A model generated the notes under the pieces. It was not told the DNA's origin, searched no databases, and was given only the letters and a program-made list of their open reading frames with translations. Made by a program: the position numbers and the translations under genes. This document shows, in pieces, positions 33,570 to 41,457 of a stretch of 64,000 bases of DNA (its first letter is position 1; each line of letters starts with the position of its first letter). Source of the DNA: DATAUD01 sp035511075 (GTDB lineage Bacteria > Verrucomicrobiota > Verrucomicrobiia > Limisphaerales > Palsa-1400); the NCBI GenBank assembly GCA_035511075.1, contig DATKFW010000131.1, positions 218,250-282,249 of the forward strand, read 5' to 3'.

Positions 33570-33971
33570 ATGTCGGAAACCCTCAAATCGTATCTGTGGG
33601 TCGGCCTCGGCAGCGCCTTCGGCGGCGTGGCGCGCTTCTGGGTATCGGGAATCGTGGCGGAGCGGGTGGGTCAAAGATTCCCATGGGGCACCATCATCAT
33701 CAACATCACCGGCTCCATGATCATTGGAATTTTATACGCTCTGACTTCGCCCGAAGGCCGGCTGAACACCTCGCGCGTCATCGCCACTCAATTGCTTATG
33801 GTCGGCGTCTGCGGCGGCTTCACCACTTTCTCCTCCTTTAGCCTTCAGACGCTCACTTTGGCGCGCGAAGGCCAATGGCTCTGGGCCGGCGGCAACGTCC
33901 TGATCTCCGTCGTGGTCTGTCTGACCGCGGTCTGGCTCGGCTTCCTGTTGGGGCAAGTTCTAAACGGCTAA
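33570..33971 (+). CDS. crcB: fluoride efflux channel CrcB/Fluc
   Basis: The 133-residue protein has four membrane helices and the CrcB motifs: GSAFGGVARFWVSG, the Asn in GTIIINITGSMIIGIL, and VGVCGGFTTFSSFSLQT with the Phe pair and the Thr/Ser track. It forms a dimeric channel that releases fluoride. The ATG comes one base after the pyrB stop, so it is expressed with pyrimidine genes. The usual fluoride riboswitch is not seen in front of it. Confidence 0.9.
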   Translation: MSETLKSYLWVGLGSAFGGVARFWVSGIVAERVGQRFPWGTIIINITGSMIIGILYALTSPEGRLNTSRVIATQLLMVGVCGGFTTFSSFSLQTLTLAREGQWLWAGGNVLISVVVCLTAVWLGFLLGQVLNG

Positions 33972-34019
33972 AATGAAAATGGCACCACCAAGCTCCCTTG
34001 TGAAAGCCGAGGCACGACC

Positions 34020-36044
34020 ATGCGATTGAACCTCGCCTCATTGAATCCCGCCCAACGCCTTGCCGTCGAAACCACCGACGGGCCCGTCCTCATTTTGGCC
34101 GGCGCCGGCACCGGCAAAACCCGCGTCATCACCTGCCGCGTGGCGCGCATGGTGGAAAAAGGGATCGGCCCGGAACACATTCTTGCCGTGACGTTTACCA
34201 ACAAAGCCGCCCGCGAAATGCGCGACCGCGTCAACGAGCTCCTCGGCCCCTCCCCGAAGTCCGGCGACGCCTCAAGGCCGTCCCGTCCCACCATTTGCAC
34301 GTTTCACTCGCTCTGCGTCCGCATCCTGCGCCGGCACATCGAGCGCCTCGGGTACAAAAGCAATTTCGTCATTTACAGCGAGTCCGAGCAATTGAGCGCG
34401 ATCAAGAAAATCCTCAGCCACATTTCCGACAAGGCTCAAAAGGTCGATCCCTACGCCGTGCTGGCAATGTTGAGCCGCTACCGAAATGGCGGCGAGCGCG
34501 CCTCGGCTCTCGCGGACCCGGACACCGCCGCGCTGGCCCGGCACGTCCTCCTTCGCTATCAAAGCGCCTTGCGCGCCTGCAACGCCGTGGATTTCGACGA
34601 TTTGATTCTTCTGACGCTTAAACTCTTCACCGACCATCCCGATATCCTCGAAGCATGTCGCCACCAGTACCAATACGTCATGGTGGATGAATACCAGGAC
34701 ACCAACGCCGCCCAATTTCAGTTGGTCCATCATTTGACGTCTGCCCATCGCAACCTGTGCGTTGTCGGCGACGATGACCAAAGCATCTACGGCTGGCGCG
34801 GCGCGGAAACCGCCAATTTGCTGGAGTTGGAGAAACATTTTCCGGGCGTCAAAGTCGTCAAGCTCGAACAGAATTACAGGTCCACCAACACAATCCTCTC
34901 CGCCGCCAACGCCCTCATCAGCAACAACCCCCGCCGGCGCCCCAAACGTCTCTGGTCTCAAAAAGGCGACGGCGCCAAAATCAGCCTCAATGCCTTCCAG
35001 AGCGACGAGGAGGAGGCGCGCCGCACCGCCGAAGAAATCGAATTCGCCCGCATGGCCCGCCGCGTCCCGTGGCGCGAGCAGGCGATTCTGTTTCGCACCA
35101 ACCAGCAATCCCGCCCGCTGGAGACGGCATTGCGCCAGGCCAATATCCGTTACCATGTGGTGGGCGGACAAAGTTATTTTGACAGGCGCGAAATCAAGGA
35201 TTTCCTCGCCTATTTGAAAATGTTCGTCAACCCCAACGACGACATCAGCCTCCTCCGCGTGGCCAACGTCCCGCCCCGCGGCTTGAGCGACGTGACGATG
35301 GAACGGCTCCTTGCCGCGAGCCACGAGCGGAACTGCGCGGTTTTTGCCGCCATGAGGCACACGGATGTCCAGGCCGGCTTCGTTCCAAAGACCCGCGAGG
35401 CCATTCAGTCCTTCGTCGAATTCATCGAACGCCGGCGATCCCAGTTGCAATCGCGCCAGGTTCCTTCCCTGGCCGTTTGGGCGCGGAACTTTTTGGATGA
35501 AATCGGGTATGCGGCCGAGGTGCGTCGCTCGGAGAAGAACCCCGAGGCCGCGGACAACCGCCTCGAGAATCTCCGGGACCTGGCCGATTCGCTCCCGGCA
35601 ACAACCGTCGATCCCGAGCGGCAATTGCAGGATTTCCTGGAAGACCTCAGCCTGGATTCCGATCGTCAGGAGGAGAAGGAAAACAGCGGCGACGCCGTCA
35701 CCCTCATTACAATTCACAGTTGCAAGGGGCTGGAGTTTCCTCATGTTCACATTGTCGGCCTTGAGGACGACCTTTTTCCCCATTCCCGTTCCAAGGTCGA
35801 GGGCACCATCGACGAGGAACGCCGGCTCTTTTACGTCGCGGTCACCCGCGCGATGCAAACGCTCACTTTGAGCCATTGCACTTCCCGGAAAAAATACGGC
35901 GAAGCCAGACCCTGCCATCCGTCGCCCTTCCTGCGTGAAATCCCGGCCAAATTCATGGAAACCGAGGCGGACAAAGCAAAGGGACCCGTGACCGGGGAAG
36001 CCGCAAAAGACGGTTTCGCCGCCATGCGGATGGCCGCCAGTTAA
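34020..36044 (+). CDS. UvrD/PcrA/Rep-type DNA helicase
   Basis: This 674-residue SF1A helicase begins LNPAQRLAVETTDGPVLILA, has Walker A AGAGTGKTR, TFTNKAAREM, Walker B MVDEYQDTNAAQ, GDDDQSIYGWRGAE, LEQNYRSTNTILSAANALI and the late ITIHSCKGLEFPHVHIVGLE and YVAVTRAMQTL. All ATPase motifs are intact. It lacks the C-terminal Tudor-like domain of PcrA/UvrD and is slightly shorter than these; Rep-like function cannot be excluded. It acts in repair and at blocked forks. Its 3' end overlaps the convergent gene at 36041 by 4 bases. Confidence 0.9.
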   Translation: MRLNLASLNPAQRLAVETTDGPVLILAGAGTGKTRVITCRVARMVEKGIGPEHILAVTFTNKAAREMRDRVNELLGPSPKSGDASRPSRPTICTFHSLCVRILRRHIERLGYKSNFVIYSESEQLSAIKKILSHISDKAQKVDPYAVLAMLSRYRNGGERASALADPDTAALARHVLLRYQSALRACNAVDFDDLILLTLKLFTDHPDILEACRHQYQYVMVDEYQDTNAAQFQLVHHLTSAHRNLCVVGDDDQSIYGWRGAETANLLELEKHFPGVKVVKLEQNYRSTNTILSAANALISNNPRRRPKRLWSQKGDGAKISLNAFQSDEEEARRTAEEIEFARMARRVPWREQAILFRTNQQSRPLETALRQANIRYHVVGGQSYFDRREIKDFLAYLKMFVNPNDDISLLRVANVPPRGLSDVTMERLLAASHERNCAVFAAMRHTDVQAGFVPKTREAIQSFVEFIERRRSQLQSRQVPSLAVWARNFLDEIGYAAEVRRSEKNPEAADNRLENLRDLADSLPATTVDPERQLQDFLEDLSLDSDRQEEKENSGDAVTLITIHSCKGLEFPHVHIVGLEDDLFPHSRSKVEGTIDEERRLFYVAVTRAMQTLTLSHCTSRKKYGEARPCHPSPFLREIPAKFMETEADKAKGPVTGEAAKDGFAAMRMAAS

Positions 36045-37063
36045 GGCCCCTCTTTTTTCGGCCCGACGGGGCGGTCAATGATGAAATCATCGAGCTTGGG
36101 CGGCAATTCCCGATACCGCGTGTCGCCGTGGAAGACGATCCGCTTGCGTTGAATGGTGACTTTGGTCTTTCCCGCCAGCGCAATCGCTTCAATCGCGTCC
36201 CAACCGTTCAAGCCAAATTCGGCCAGGCTGTGCCGGAAAAAATGGTGGGAATCGTGGGAGCGCACACCGGGCCAGAGCCGCGTGTCCAGATCAAAGGCCA
36301 GGATCGGCTCGGCATAATCCCAGTCACGATCGATGAAAATCGCGTGCTTCTCGAAATGCTTCTTCCGAATCCGCTCCGCAGTCCGCTCGTCTTCCACGAG
36401 AATATCCGGCTCCAGCGGGTCTTCGACGGTATGAATGAGCAGAAACGGCGGCCTGGCCGTCGCTTGAATGAACGTTTGATTGGTCAGCGCCGAGATGGCA
36501 TCCAGCATTGTTGGCGCCTCATTGGTCAGGCGCGCACGGGCGCGGCGGAAAAAATATAATTCATCCGTGGCGCCGGGCATGAGGATCAGCGCCTCAACGG
36601 ACCCATTGCGCCGGAAGGAATTGAGCAGTATCCGGGCGCAATTGTTTGCGTTCAATTCGGATACCTTCTCGGTGAGCGGCATTTTGGCAAATTCCTCCTG
36701 CCACGTCGGCGCCCCAGACGCGACTGTCGCCGCCGCAAGGAGCATAAGAGCGTGTCTGAAAAATACGAGGGGTTCTGCGGCGAGGGATTTTGGCCGCAGC
36801 CTAGGCGGCGAGGCACGAGAATCCCCAACGCGGGCTTTGAGTGCCGAGCCAACGACGGCTGCGGCAAAAAGACCTGCCGCCCGAAGGGTTTTCGCGCAAA
36901 AGGCCCTCTGCCTTCGTTGCGCCTCGGTCACAGCCCCACTTCGGGGATGCTCCCTTGTTGCGCCTCGCCACAGGGCCTTTTGCGCGAAAACAGCGCCCCT
37001 CGTATTTTTCAGACACGCTCTAAGGACAAAGGCGGCCAGTTTCTTGAATGCGGACGGCGCCAT
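36041..37063 (-). CDS. exported hypothetical protein with a MITE in its signal peptide
   Basis: The frame has 340 codons. Residues 1-14 (MAPSAFKKLAAFVL) and 107 onward (MLLAAATVASGAPTW) together make an ideal signal peptide. They are separated by 92 residues coded by a 273-base element plus a 3-base duplication. Because 276 bases is a multiple of three and the element has no stop in this frame, the gene is still open. The ancestral protein would have 248 residues; no family is recognised (later parts: ALILMPGATDELYFFRRARA, AIFIDRDWDYAEPILAFDLD). The native signal is split, so export is probably damaged. It is 4 bases from hscB. Confidence 0.7.
   Translation of the reverse strand: MAPSAFKKLAAFVLRACLKNTRGAVFAQKALWRGATREHPRSGAVTEAQRRQRAFCAKTLRAAGLFAAAVVGSALKARVGDSRASPPRLRPKSLAAEPLVFFRHALMLLAAATVASGAPTWQEEFAKMPLTEKVSELNANNCARILLNSFRRNGSVEALILMPGATDELYFFRRARARLTNEAPTMLDAISALTNQTFIQATARPPFLLIHTVEDPLEPDILVEDERTAERIRKKHFEKHAIFIDRDWDYAEPILAFDLDTRLWPGVRSHDSHHFFRHSLAEFGLNGWDAIEAIALAGKTKVTIQRKRIVFHGDTRYRELPPKLDDFIIDRPVGPKKEGP
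36748..37020. mobile_element. 273-bp MITE-like element with 25-bp TIRs and TAA duplication
   Basis: Perfect 25-bp terminal inverted repeats (starting GAGCGTGTCTGAAAAATACG) bound the element. TAA flanks it on both sides (36745-36747 and 37021-37023), a 3-base target-site duplication. It has no transposase. Inside is a second inverted repeat (around 36889-36911 and 36971-36993) and direct repeats of CTT-GTTGCGCCTC type. The end sequence and a TNA-type target duplication are like those of IS5-group elements (inference), which could supply transposase. It has inserted within the signal peptide of a neighbouring gene. Confidence 0.85.
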
Positions 37064-37066
37064 CTG

Positions 37067-37684
37067 TCAAAACGAAAGCTGCGCGATCCGCTCGTGGATT
37101 TGCCCGCTCCAGCGGCTGATATAGCTCATTTCGCGGCCGATTTCCTCCAGCCGCCGCAACGGCAACGCGCCCGCGCGGTCGGGCGATTCGGACGGCGGCG
37201 CGGCGATCCATGCGGCGTTCATGTCTCTCAATTCTGCCAAAAGTTCATCGCGCCGCAAATGGATTCGCTGTTGCAACGCCCCGAGTTTTTCCGCGCACGC
37301 CATTCCCTTCTCGAACCATTGCGCCTGCAATAGCGGCGATGCCGGCCCGGCCTTTCCCGCCACGATGGCGTCGGCCTGCCGGCAGTTTTGGCCAACCTCC
37401 ACAAACAATTCCATCGTCCCCGGCGGAATGTCCTGGACGTTTGCCGGTGGCGCGCCCGATTCCAGTTCCAGCAAATGGAGCAGCCTCTGTTTCGGGTCGC
37501 GCAAACAATTGTAGGCCGCGTTCAATTCCGCGAAATGCTTCGTGGCGGCTTCGCGTTCCGGGCCGGTCGCGGCCGCAACCCGGTCGGGATGCGTGCGGGC
37601 TGAAATTTCCAGAAACGCGGCTTTGAGGGAATCGGGATCGATCCATGGCAGGCGCGATTGCCCGAGCAGGGCGAAATTATCCAT
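37067..37684 (-). CDS. hscB: Fe-S protein assembly co-chaperone HscB-like J-protein
   Basis: The 205-residue protein has an N-terminal J-domain (FLEISARTHPDRVAAATG, with the HPD motif) and a C-terminal helical domain (LLELESGAPPANVQDIPPGT, LFVEVGQN). HscB delivers IscU to HscA during Fe-S cluster transfer. It is in line with the IscA-type gene upstream (36 bases away). HscA and IscU are not in the window. ATG at 37684 is clear. Confidence 0.8.
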   Translation of the reverse strand: MDNFALLGQSRLPWIDPDSLKAAFLEISARTHPDRVAAATGPEREAATKHFAELNAAYNCLRDPKQRLLHLLELESGAPPANVQDIPPGTMELFVEVGQNCRQADAIVAGKAGPASPLLQAQWFEKGMACAEKLGALQQRIHLRRDELLAELRDMNAAWIAAPPSESPDRAGALPLRRLEEIGREMSYISRWSGQIHERIAQLSF

Positions 37685-37720
37685 GAGAGAATCCAGGCCA
37701 ACCGGGTCTTGGTCGCCGAA

Positions 37721-38113
37721 CTACGCGCTGAAGCTTTCGCCGCACGAGCAGCTCGCGCTCGCGTTGGGGTTCTTGACCTTGAACCCGCCATCCTGCAGCG
37801 CATCCACAAAATCCAATTCGCTGCCCGTGACATACAACGCGCTCTTGGGGTCCACCACCACTTTCACCCCCGCGCTTTCAACCAGGATGTCGCGATTGGC
37901 CGGTTGGTCCTGCAAATCCATTTTGTATTGCAAACCCGAACAGCCGCCGCCGATTACAGCCACCCGCAATACGCCCCCGGGCCGTCCTTGCTTTTTCAGG
38001 AGCGAACACACTTTCTGCGCCGCCATGGCGGTCACCTTGATCAACCGCTCGTCGCCGACGCGAATATTCGCGGGCGCGGCGGGATTCAGGACGGATTCTT
38101 TTCCGGCAATCAC
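37721..38113 (-). CDS. IscA/ErpA-type Fe-S assembly accessory protein
   Basis: The 130-residue protein has the HesB-like core: LRVAVIGGGCSGLQYKMDLQ, then VDPKSALYVTGSELDFVDAL and the C-terminal CSCGESFSA. The three conserved cysteines (GCSG, C-S-C-G) are intact. It is an A-type Fe-S carrier. The first codon is GTG at 38113; a later in-frame ATG at the MAAQKV segment would shorten it by about 29 residues. Both forms keep all cysteines. Confidence 0.85.
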   Translation of the reverse strand: MIAGKESVLNPAAPANIRVGDERLIKVTAMAAQKVCSLLKKQGRPGGVLRVAVIGGGCSGLQYKMDLQDQPANRDILVESAGVKVVVDPKSALYVTGSELDFVDALQDGGFKVKNPNASASCSCGESFSA

Positions 38114-38319
38114 AGCGGTGGTAACCTATCCGCTGCCGTGGGAATCGTCAATGCCTTGCTGACGCCGCTCAATGCGCCCCCATCTCGGAGGACCTAGGCT
38201 GAAAGTGGCGGGCATCCCGGCCCGGGTGGTCCAGACGGGTGGGCAGGACAGTGGTTGCAGAAATTTCATGCATTGGGGGAGGGAACTCCCTCGCAAAAGG
38301 TCATTCCGCTGTCAAACCA

Positions 38320-38338
38320 GGCGCGATAAAGACGCGCC
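38320..38338 (-). terminator. candidate hairpin after the RRM gene
   Basis: A perfect 6-base GGCGCG/CGCGCC stem with a 7-base loop lies directly after the RRM stop on the minus strand. No strong T-run follows, so intrinsic termination is uncertain. Confidence 0.3.
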
Positions 38339-38339
38339 A

Positions 38340-38666
38340 CTACCGGGAATAAGGACGCCGCGGGCCTCGATCCCGTCCGCCGCCGCCGCCTCCGCCGCCC
38401 TCGCCGGGCGGGCGTTCTTCCCGTGGACGCGCTTCGTTGACGGTCAAGGCCCGCCCATCAAGCGGTTTGCCGTTCAATCCCTGGATGGCCTTTTCGGCTT
38501 CTTCCTTGCTGGACATGGTGACGAATGCGAAACCGCGCGGGCGATTGGTGACGCGATCCAGCATCAGGTTGACCTCCGTGACCGTGCCAAATTGGCCAAA
38601 CGCGTCCTGGAGATCATTTTCGGTGAGGTTGAATGAGAGGTTTCCAACAAACAGTTTTGTGCTCAT
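38340..38666 (-). CDS. RRM RNA-binding protein with Gly/Arg tail
   Basis: This 108-residue single RRM protein has RNP2 KLFVGNLSFN at residues 4-13 and RNP1 RGFAFVTMSS near 45-55. The tail, rich in Gly, Arg and Pro, carries eight consecutive glycines. Such proteins (as in cyanobacteria and PVC bacteria) bind single-stranded RNA and often respond to cold. The frame is open further upstream (to 38768), but MSTKLFVGNL is the family start. It is preceded by about 300 bases of non-coding DNA, which may contain a 5' leader. Confidence 0.9.
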   Translation of the reverse strand: MSTKLFVGNLSFNLTENDLQDAFGQFGTVTEVNLMLDRVTNRPRGFAFVTMSSKEEAEKAIQGLNGKPLDGRALTVNEARPREERPPGEGGGGGGGGRDRGPRRPYSR

Positions 38667-38919
38667 TATCGGCTGACTTTCGTTACTGGGGATTGTTCGT
38701 CTCAGGCCGCTCCAAAACAGCGGGACTCGGTTCAGCGTCAGGACTTTGCGCAGTGAACTGCATCGCAAGGCCGGCCCCCGAGAGTGTCAATCACGGCCAG
38801 ATCATAATCCCCCCTTTTCCCAAACACAACGTAATCTTTTCAGATTTTTTCCAGGCTGATTCCTGAAACAATACCCCCCTCCGCCGTGTTGGCTATTCAA
38901 AGAGAAATGTGTGATGTCG

Positions 38920-38948
38920 TTGTCAAAGAATCTGGGCGGGCGTAGTAC
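38920..38948 (+). promoter_or_regulatory. weak candidate promoter for the ECF sigma gene
   Basis: TTGTCA (38920-38925) and TAGTAC (38943-38948) stand 17 bases apart, ending 26 bases before the sigma-factor ATG. The -10 match is poor. The remainder of the 308-base gap between the divergent RRM and sigma genes shows no other clear element. An autoregulated ECF promoter could look different. Confidence 0.3.
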
Positions 38949-38974
38949 TGTGGGGCGCGGACCGCCAACTGCCC

Positions 38975-39520
38975 ATGACAGACGCCGCAACATTTGAAGC
39001 GTTTATGCGCAATTACCAGAACATGGTGTTTAGCACTGCGATGCGCCTGACCGGAAATTCAGCCGAGGCCCAGGACATCTCCCAGGAGGTCTTTCTCAAG
39101 GCTTTCGAACGCTTCGCCGATTTGCGCGATAATCCCCGCGCCCCGGGCTGGCTCAAGACCGTCGCCATCAACCTCAGCCTGAACCACCTTTCCCGCTATC
39201 GCTCCCGCTGGACCCTCTTTTCGGATCTCTTCCGCCGCGACGAGGACAGCGACCAACCGGAATTGGAATTTGCCGCGCCCGACAATGTCGAGGAGGATTT
39301 GGCCCGGACGGAACGCCGCCAGTGGGTTGAACAGGCCCTGCGGAAGTTGCCCGATGCTCAACGCGTTCCGCTGGTTCTCTTCCACATCGAAGGTTTGAAA
39401 TACGAGGAGATCGCCGCCAGGCTCCGTATTTCGCTCGGAAAGGTCAAAACGGATATTTTCCGCGGACGCGACGCCCTCCGCAAAAAACTTGCGCCGCAGT
39501 CCCGGCAGGATTTGACTTGA
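38975..39520 (+). CDS. ECF-type RNA polymerase sigma factor
   Basis: The 181-residue sigma factor has region 2 (MVFSTAMRLTGNSAEAQDIS, QEVFLKAFERFADLR, APGWLKTVAINL) and region 4 (LRKLPDAQRVPLVLFHIEGL, then KYEEIAARLRISLGKVKTDI). It has no region 3 or 1.1. It directs transcription of an envelope regulon, likely including its own operon. The next gene starts 5 bases downstream and looks like its regulator. Confidence 0.88.
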   Translation: MTDAATFEAFMRNYQNMVFSTAMRLTGNSAEAQDISQEVFLKAFERFADLRDNPRAPGWLKTVAINLSLNHLSRYRSRWTLFSDLFRRDEDSDQPELEFAAPDNVEEDLARTERRQWVEQALRKLPDAQRVPLVLFHIEGLKYEEIAARLRISLGKVKTDIFRGRDALRKKLAPQSRQDLT

Positions 39521-39525
39521 CAGCC

Positions 39526-39993
39526 ATGAATCCGGAATTTGACAAACAATTGGAGGCGGAGATCGACCGGGCGTTGAAAGACCTCCCGGATCTGGCGGCG
39601 CCGCCGAATTTGTTGCCCCGGACTTTGAGCCTGATCGCCCGGCCCGCGGCGCCGTGGCATGCGCGGCCCTGGTCTGCCTGGCCTGTGGGCCTCCGGGCCG
39701 CTTATCTGGTCGTGACCCTGGGCGCCGTGGCGGCAGCGATTCCAGGATGGCGTGCAGTCGGACCGCGACTGCTTGCGCCGATTGTCGGGCGGTTGGCCCA
39801 TTGGAGGGCCGGTGTGGAGTGTCTCTGGAACGCTGTGGGCGCGCTGACGGGCGCGGTGGCGCTGATTCTGGACCGTGCGGGTAAGGGAATCATTCTGCCG
39901 TGCATCCTGGTGGTGGTGCTGGCCTACGCGGCCTGCGTCGGTTTTGGAACCGTATTTGTGCGCCTTTCAATGTCGAAATTCAGAAAAATTTGA
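39526..39993 (+). CDS. putative anti-sigma / membrane protein
   Basis: The 155-residue protein has an N-terminal helix (DKQLEAEIDRALKDLPDLAA) and PPNLLPRTLSLI, as in many verrucomicrobial anti-sigma factors, and two or three membrane segments (LRAAYLVVTLGAVAAAIPGW, GAVALILDRAGKGI, ILPCILVVVLAYAACVGFGT). No zinc-binding HxxxC motif is visible. Position directly after the sigma gene and overlap with the next gene (TGATG) support a regulatory role, by inference. Confidence 0.6.
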   Translation: MNPEFDKQLEAEIDRALKDLPDLAAPPNLLPRTLSLIARPAAPWHARPWSAWPVGLRAAYLVVTLGAVAAAIPGWRAVGPRLLAPIVGRLAHWRAGVECLWNAVGALTGAVALILDRAGKGIILPCILVVVLAYAACVGFGTVFVRLSMSKFRKI

Positions 39994-41450
39994 TGATGAA
40001 AACCGGAAAAACAATATCGCTAACATTGGCCGCGGCGCTGGGCCTGCTGCTTGTAAATCAATCGTCGTTGAGGTCCCAGCCTGCGGATGATGCCGCCCCG
40101 GTGCGACACGGCTTTCGTCGTCAGGCAATTGTGGCCGTCGGCCAGGACGTCGATTTAAAGGCGGGCGACACCACAAGCCAGATCGTCGTCGTCGGCGGCT
40201 CCGCCACGGTATCCGGGTCGGTGGATCAGGATGTTGTGATCGTTGGCGGCGATGCGGAGATCGATGGTGATGTTGACCGCGACGTGGTGGTCGTCATGGG
40301 CACGGTGCATTTGGGTCCAAAAGCGGTGATTCATCGCGACCTTGTCGCCGTGGGAGGGAAGGCCGAACTGGCCGACGGCGCGAAAGTGGACGGACAAATG
40401 CAGGAGGTGGGTGTCGGCCTGCCACTGGGTCCGTTTTTGCGCCTGGGATGGCTAAAAAGCTGGCTCGCCAATTGCGTCCTCAAATTCCGACCGCTCTCGT
40501 TTCAAGTCGGATGGGTTTGGTGGGTCGCTGGAGCTTTCTTCATTCTGTACCTCCTGATCGCCGTGTTGTTCCCCCATCCCGTGGAATATTGTTGGAACCA
40601 AATCTCGACCCGCCCGGCCACGACCTTTGCCGTCGGCGTCATGGCGAAATTGCTGATGCCGGTCCTGTTACTCTTATTGACGGCCACGGTCATTGGAATA
40701 TTTATTGTGCCGTTCATTGTTGTGGGGGCATTCGTGAGTTTGTTGGTTGGCAAGGTGGCGCTGCTTGAATATATCGGCGGAAAAATCGGCGGCCCGCTTG
40801 GCCTTAACGGTGGCCAAAGGCCGGTGATCGCATTTCTTACCGGTATCGTCTTCATCACGCTATTGTATTTGGTGCCGGTTCTTGGATTATTTGCCGCGCT
40901 TGTTTTGAGCGTGTGGGGATTCGGCGCGGCGGTGACCGCCGGTTGGCTCGCCCTTCGTCGACGAACCCGCGATGTTACGCCGCCTCCTTCCGCGCCGCCT
41001 TTGCCGCCTTCGGCGCCTCCGTTGGCCGCTGATGTCGCCGCCAGTGCTCCTCCGATTACACCGCCGCCGGGAATTTTATATCCGCGGGCCGGGTTTTGGG
41101 AACGGATGGGCGCGGGCTTTCTGGACATCGCCTTGATCAGCGTGACCACCGCCCTGGTAGGCCCGGTCAGCTTGCTGGTGGCCATCGCTTACTTTTCCGG
41201 AATGTGGGCATGGAAGGGAACCACCGTTGGGGGCATCGTTCTGAATCTGCAAGTCGTGCGGGAAGACGGCAAGCCGCTCAATTTTCTGGCCGCTTTCGTG
41301 CGGAGTTTGGCCGCGACCTTTTCGATCCTGGCCTTGTTCCTCGGCTTCTTCTGGATTGGCTGGGACCCCCAAAAGCAGGGCTGGCACGACAAAATCGCCG
41401 GCACCGTCGTGGTGCGCCTGCCCAGGGCCATCTCGCTCGTGTGCCTCTAG
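39993..41450 (+). CDS. exported beta-helix (bactofilin/adhesin-like) plus RDD membrane protein
   Basis: The 485-residue protein has a signal-like N-terminus (ISLTLAAALGLLL), then about 80 residues of repeating short strands (SQIVVVGGSATVSGSVDQDV, VVMGTVHLGPKAVIHRDLVAVG), as in polymer-forming/bactofilin-like cytoskeletal or adhesin domains. After that come four membrane helices, a Pro-rich linker (TPPPSAPPLPPSAPPL), and an RDD domain (GFWERMGAGFLDIALI, TVGGIVLNLQVVREDGKPLN). It is the third gene of the sigma operon and a likely sigma/anti-sigma target or sensor. Two adjacent ATG codons (39993 and 39996) stand at the start. Confidence 0.75.
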   Translation: MMKTGKTISLTLAAALGLLLVNQSSLRSQPADDAAPVRHGFRRQAIVAVGQDVDLKAGDTTSQIVVVGGSATVSGSVDQDVVIVGGDAEIDGDVDRDVVVVMGTVHLGPKAVIHRDLVAVGGKAELADGAKVDGQMQEVGVGLPLGPFLRLGWLKSWLANCVLKFRPLSFQVGWVWWVAGAFFILYLLIAVLFPHPVEYCWNQISTRPATTFAVGVMAKLLMPVLLLLLTATVIGIFIVPFIVVGAFVSLLVGKVALLEYIGGKIGGPLGLNGGQRPVIAFLTGIVFITLLYLVPVLGLFAALVLSVWGFGAAVTAGWLALRRRTRDVTPPPSAPPLPPSAPPLAADVAASAPPITPPPGILYPRAGFWERMGAGFLDIALISVTTALVGPVSLLVAIAYFSGMWAWKGTTVGGIVLNLQVVREDGKPLNFLAAFVRSLAATFSILALFLGFFWIGWDPQKQGWHDKIAGTVVVRLPRAISLVCL

Positions 41451-41457
41451 GTAACGC

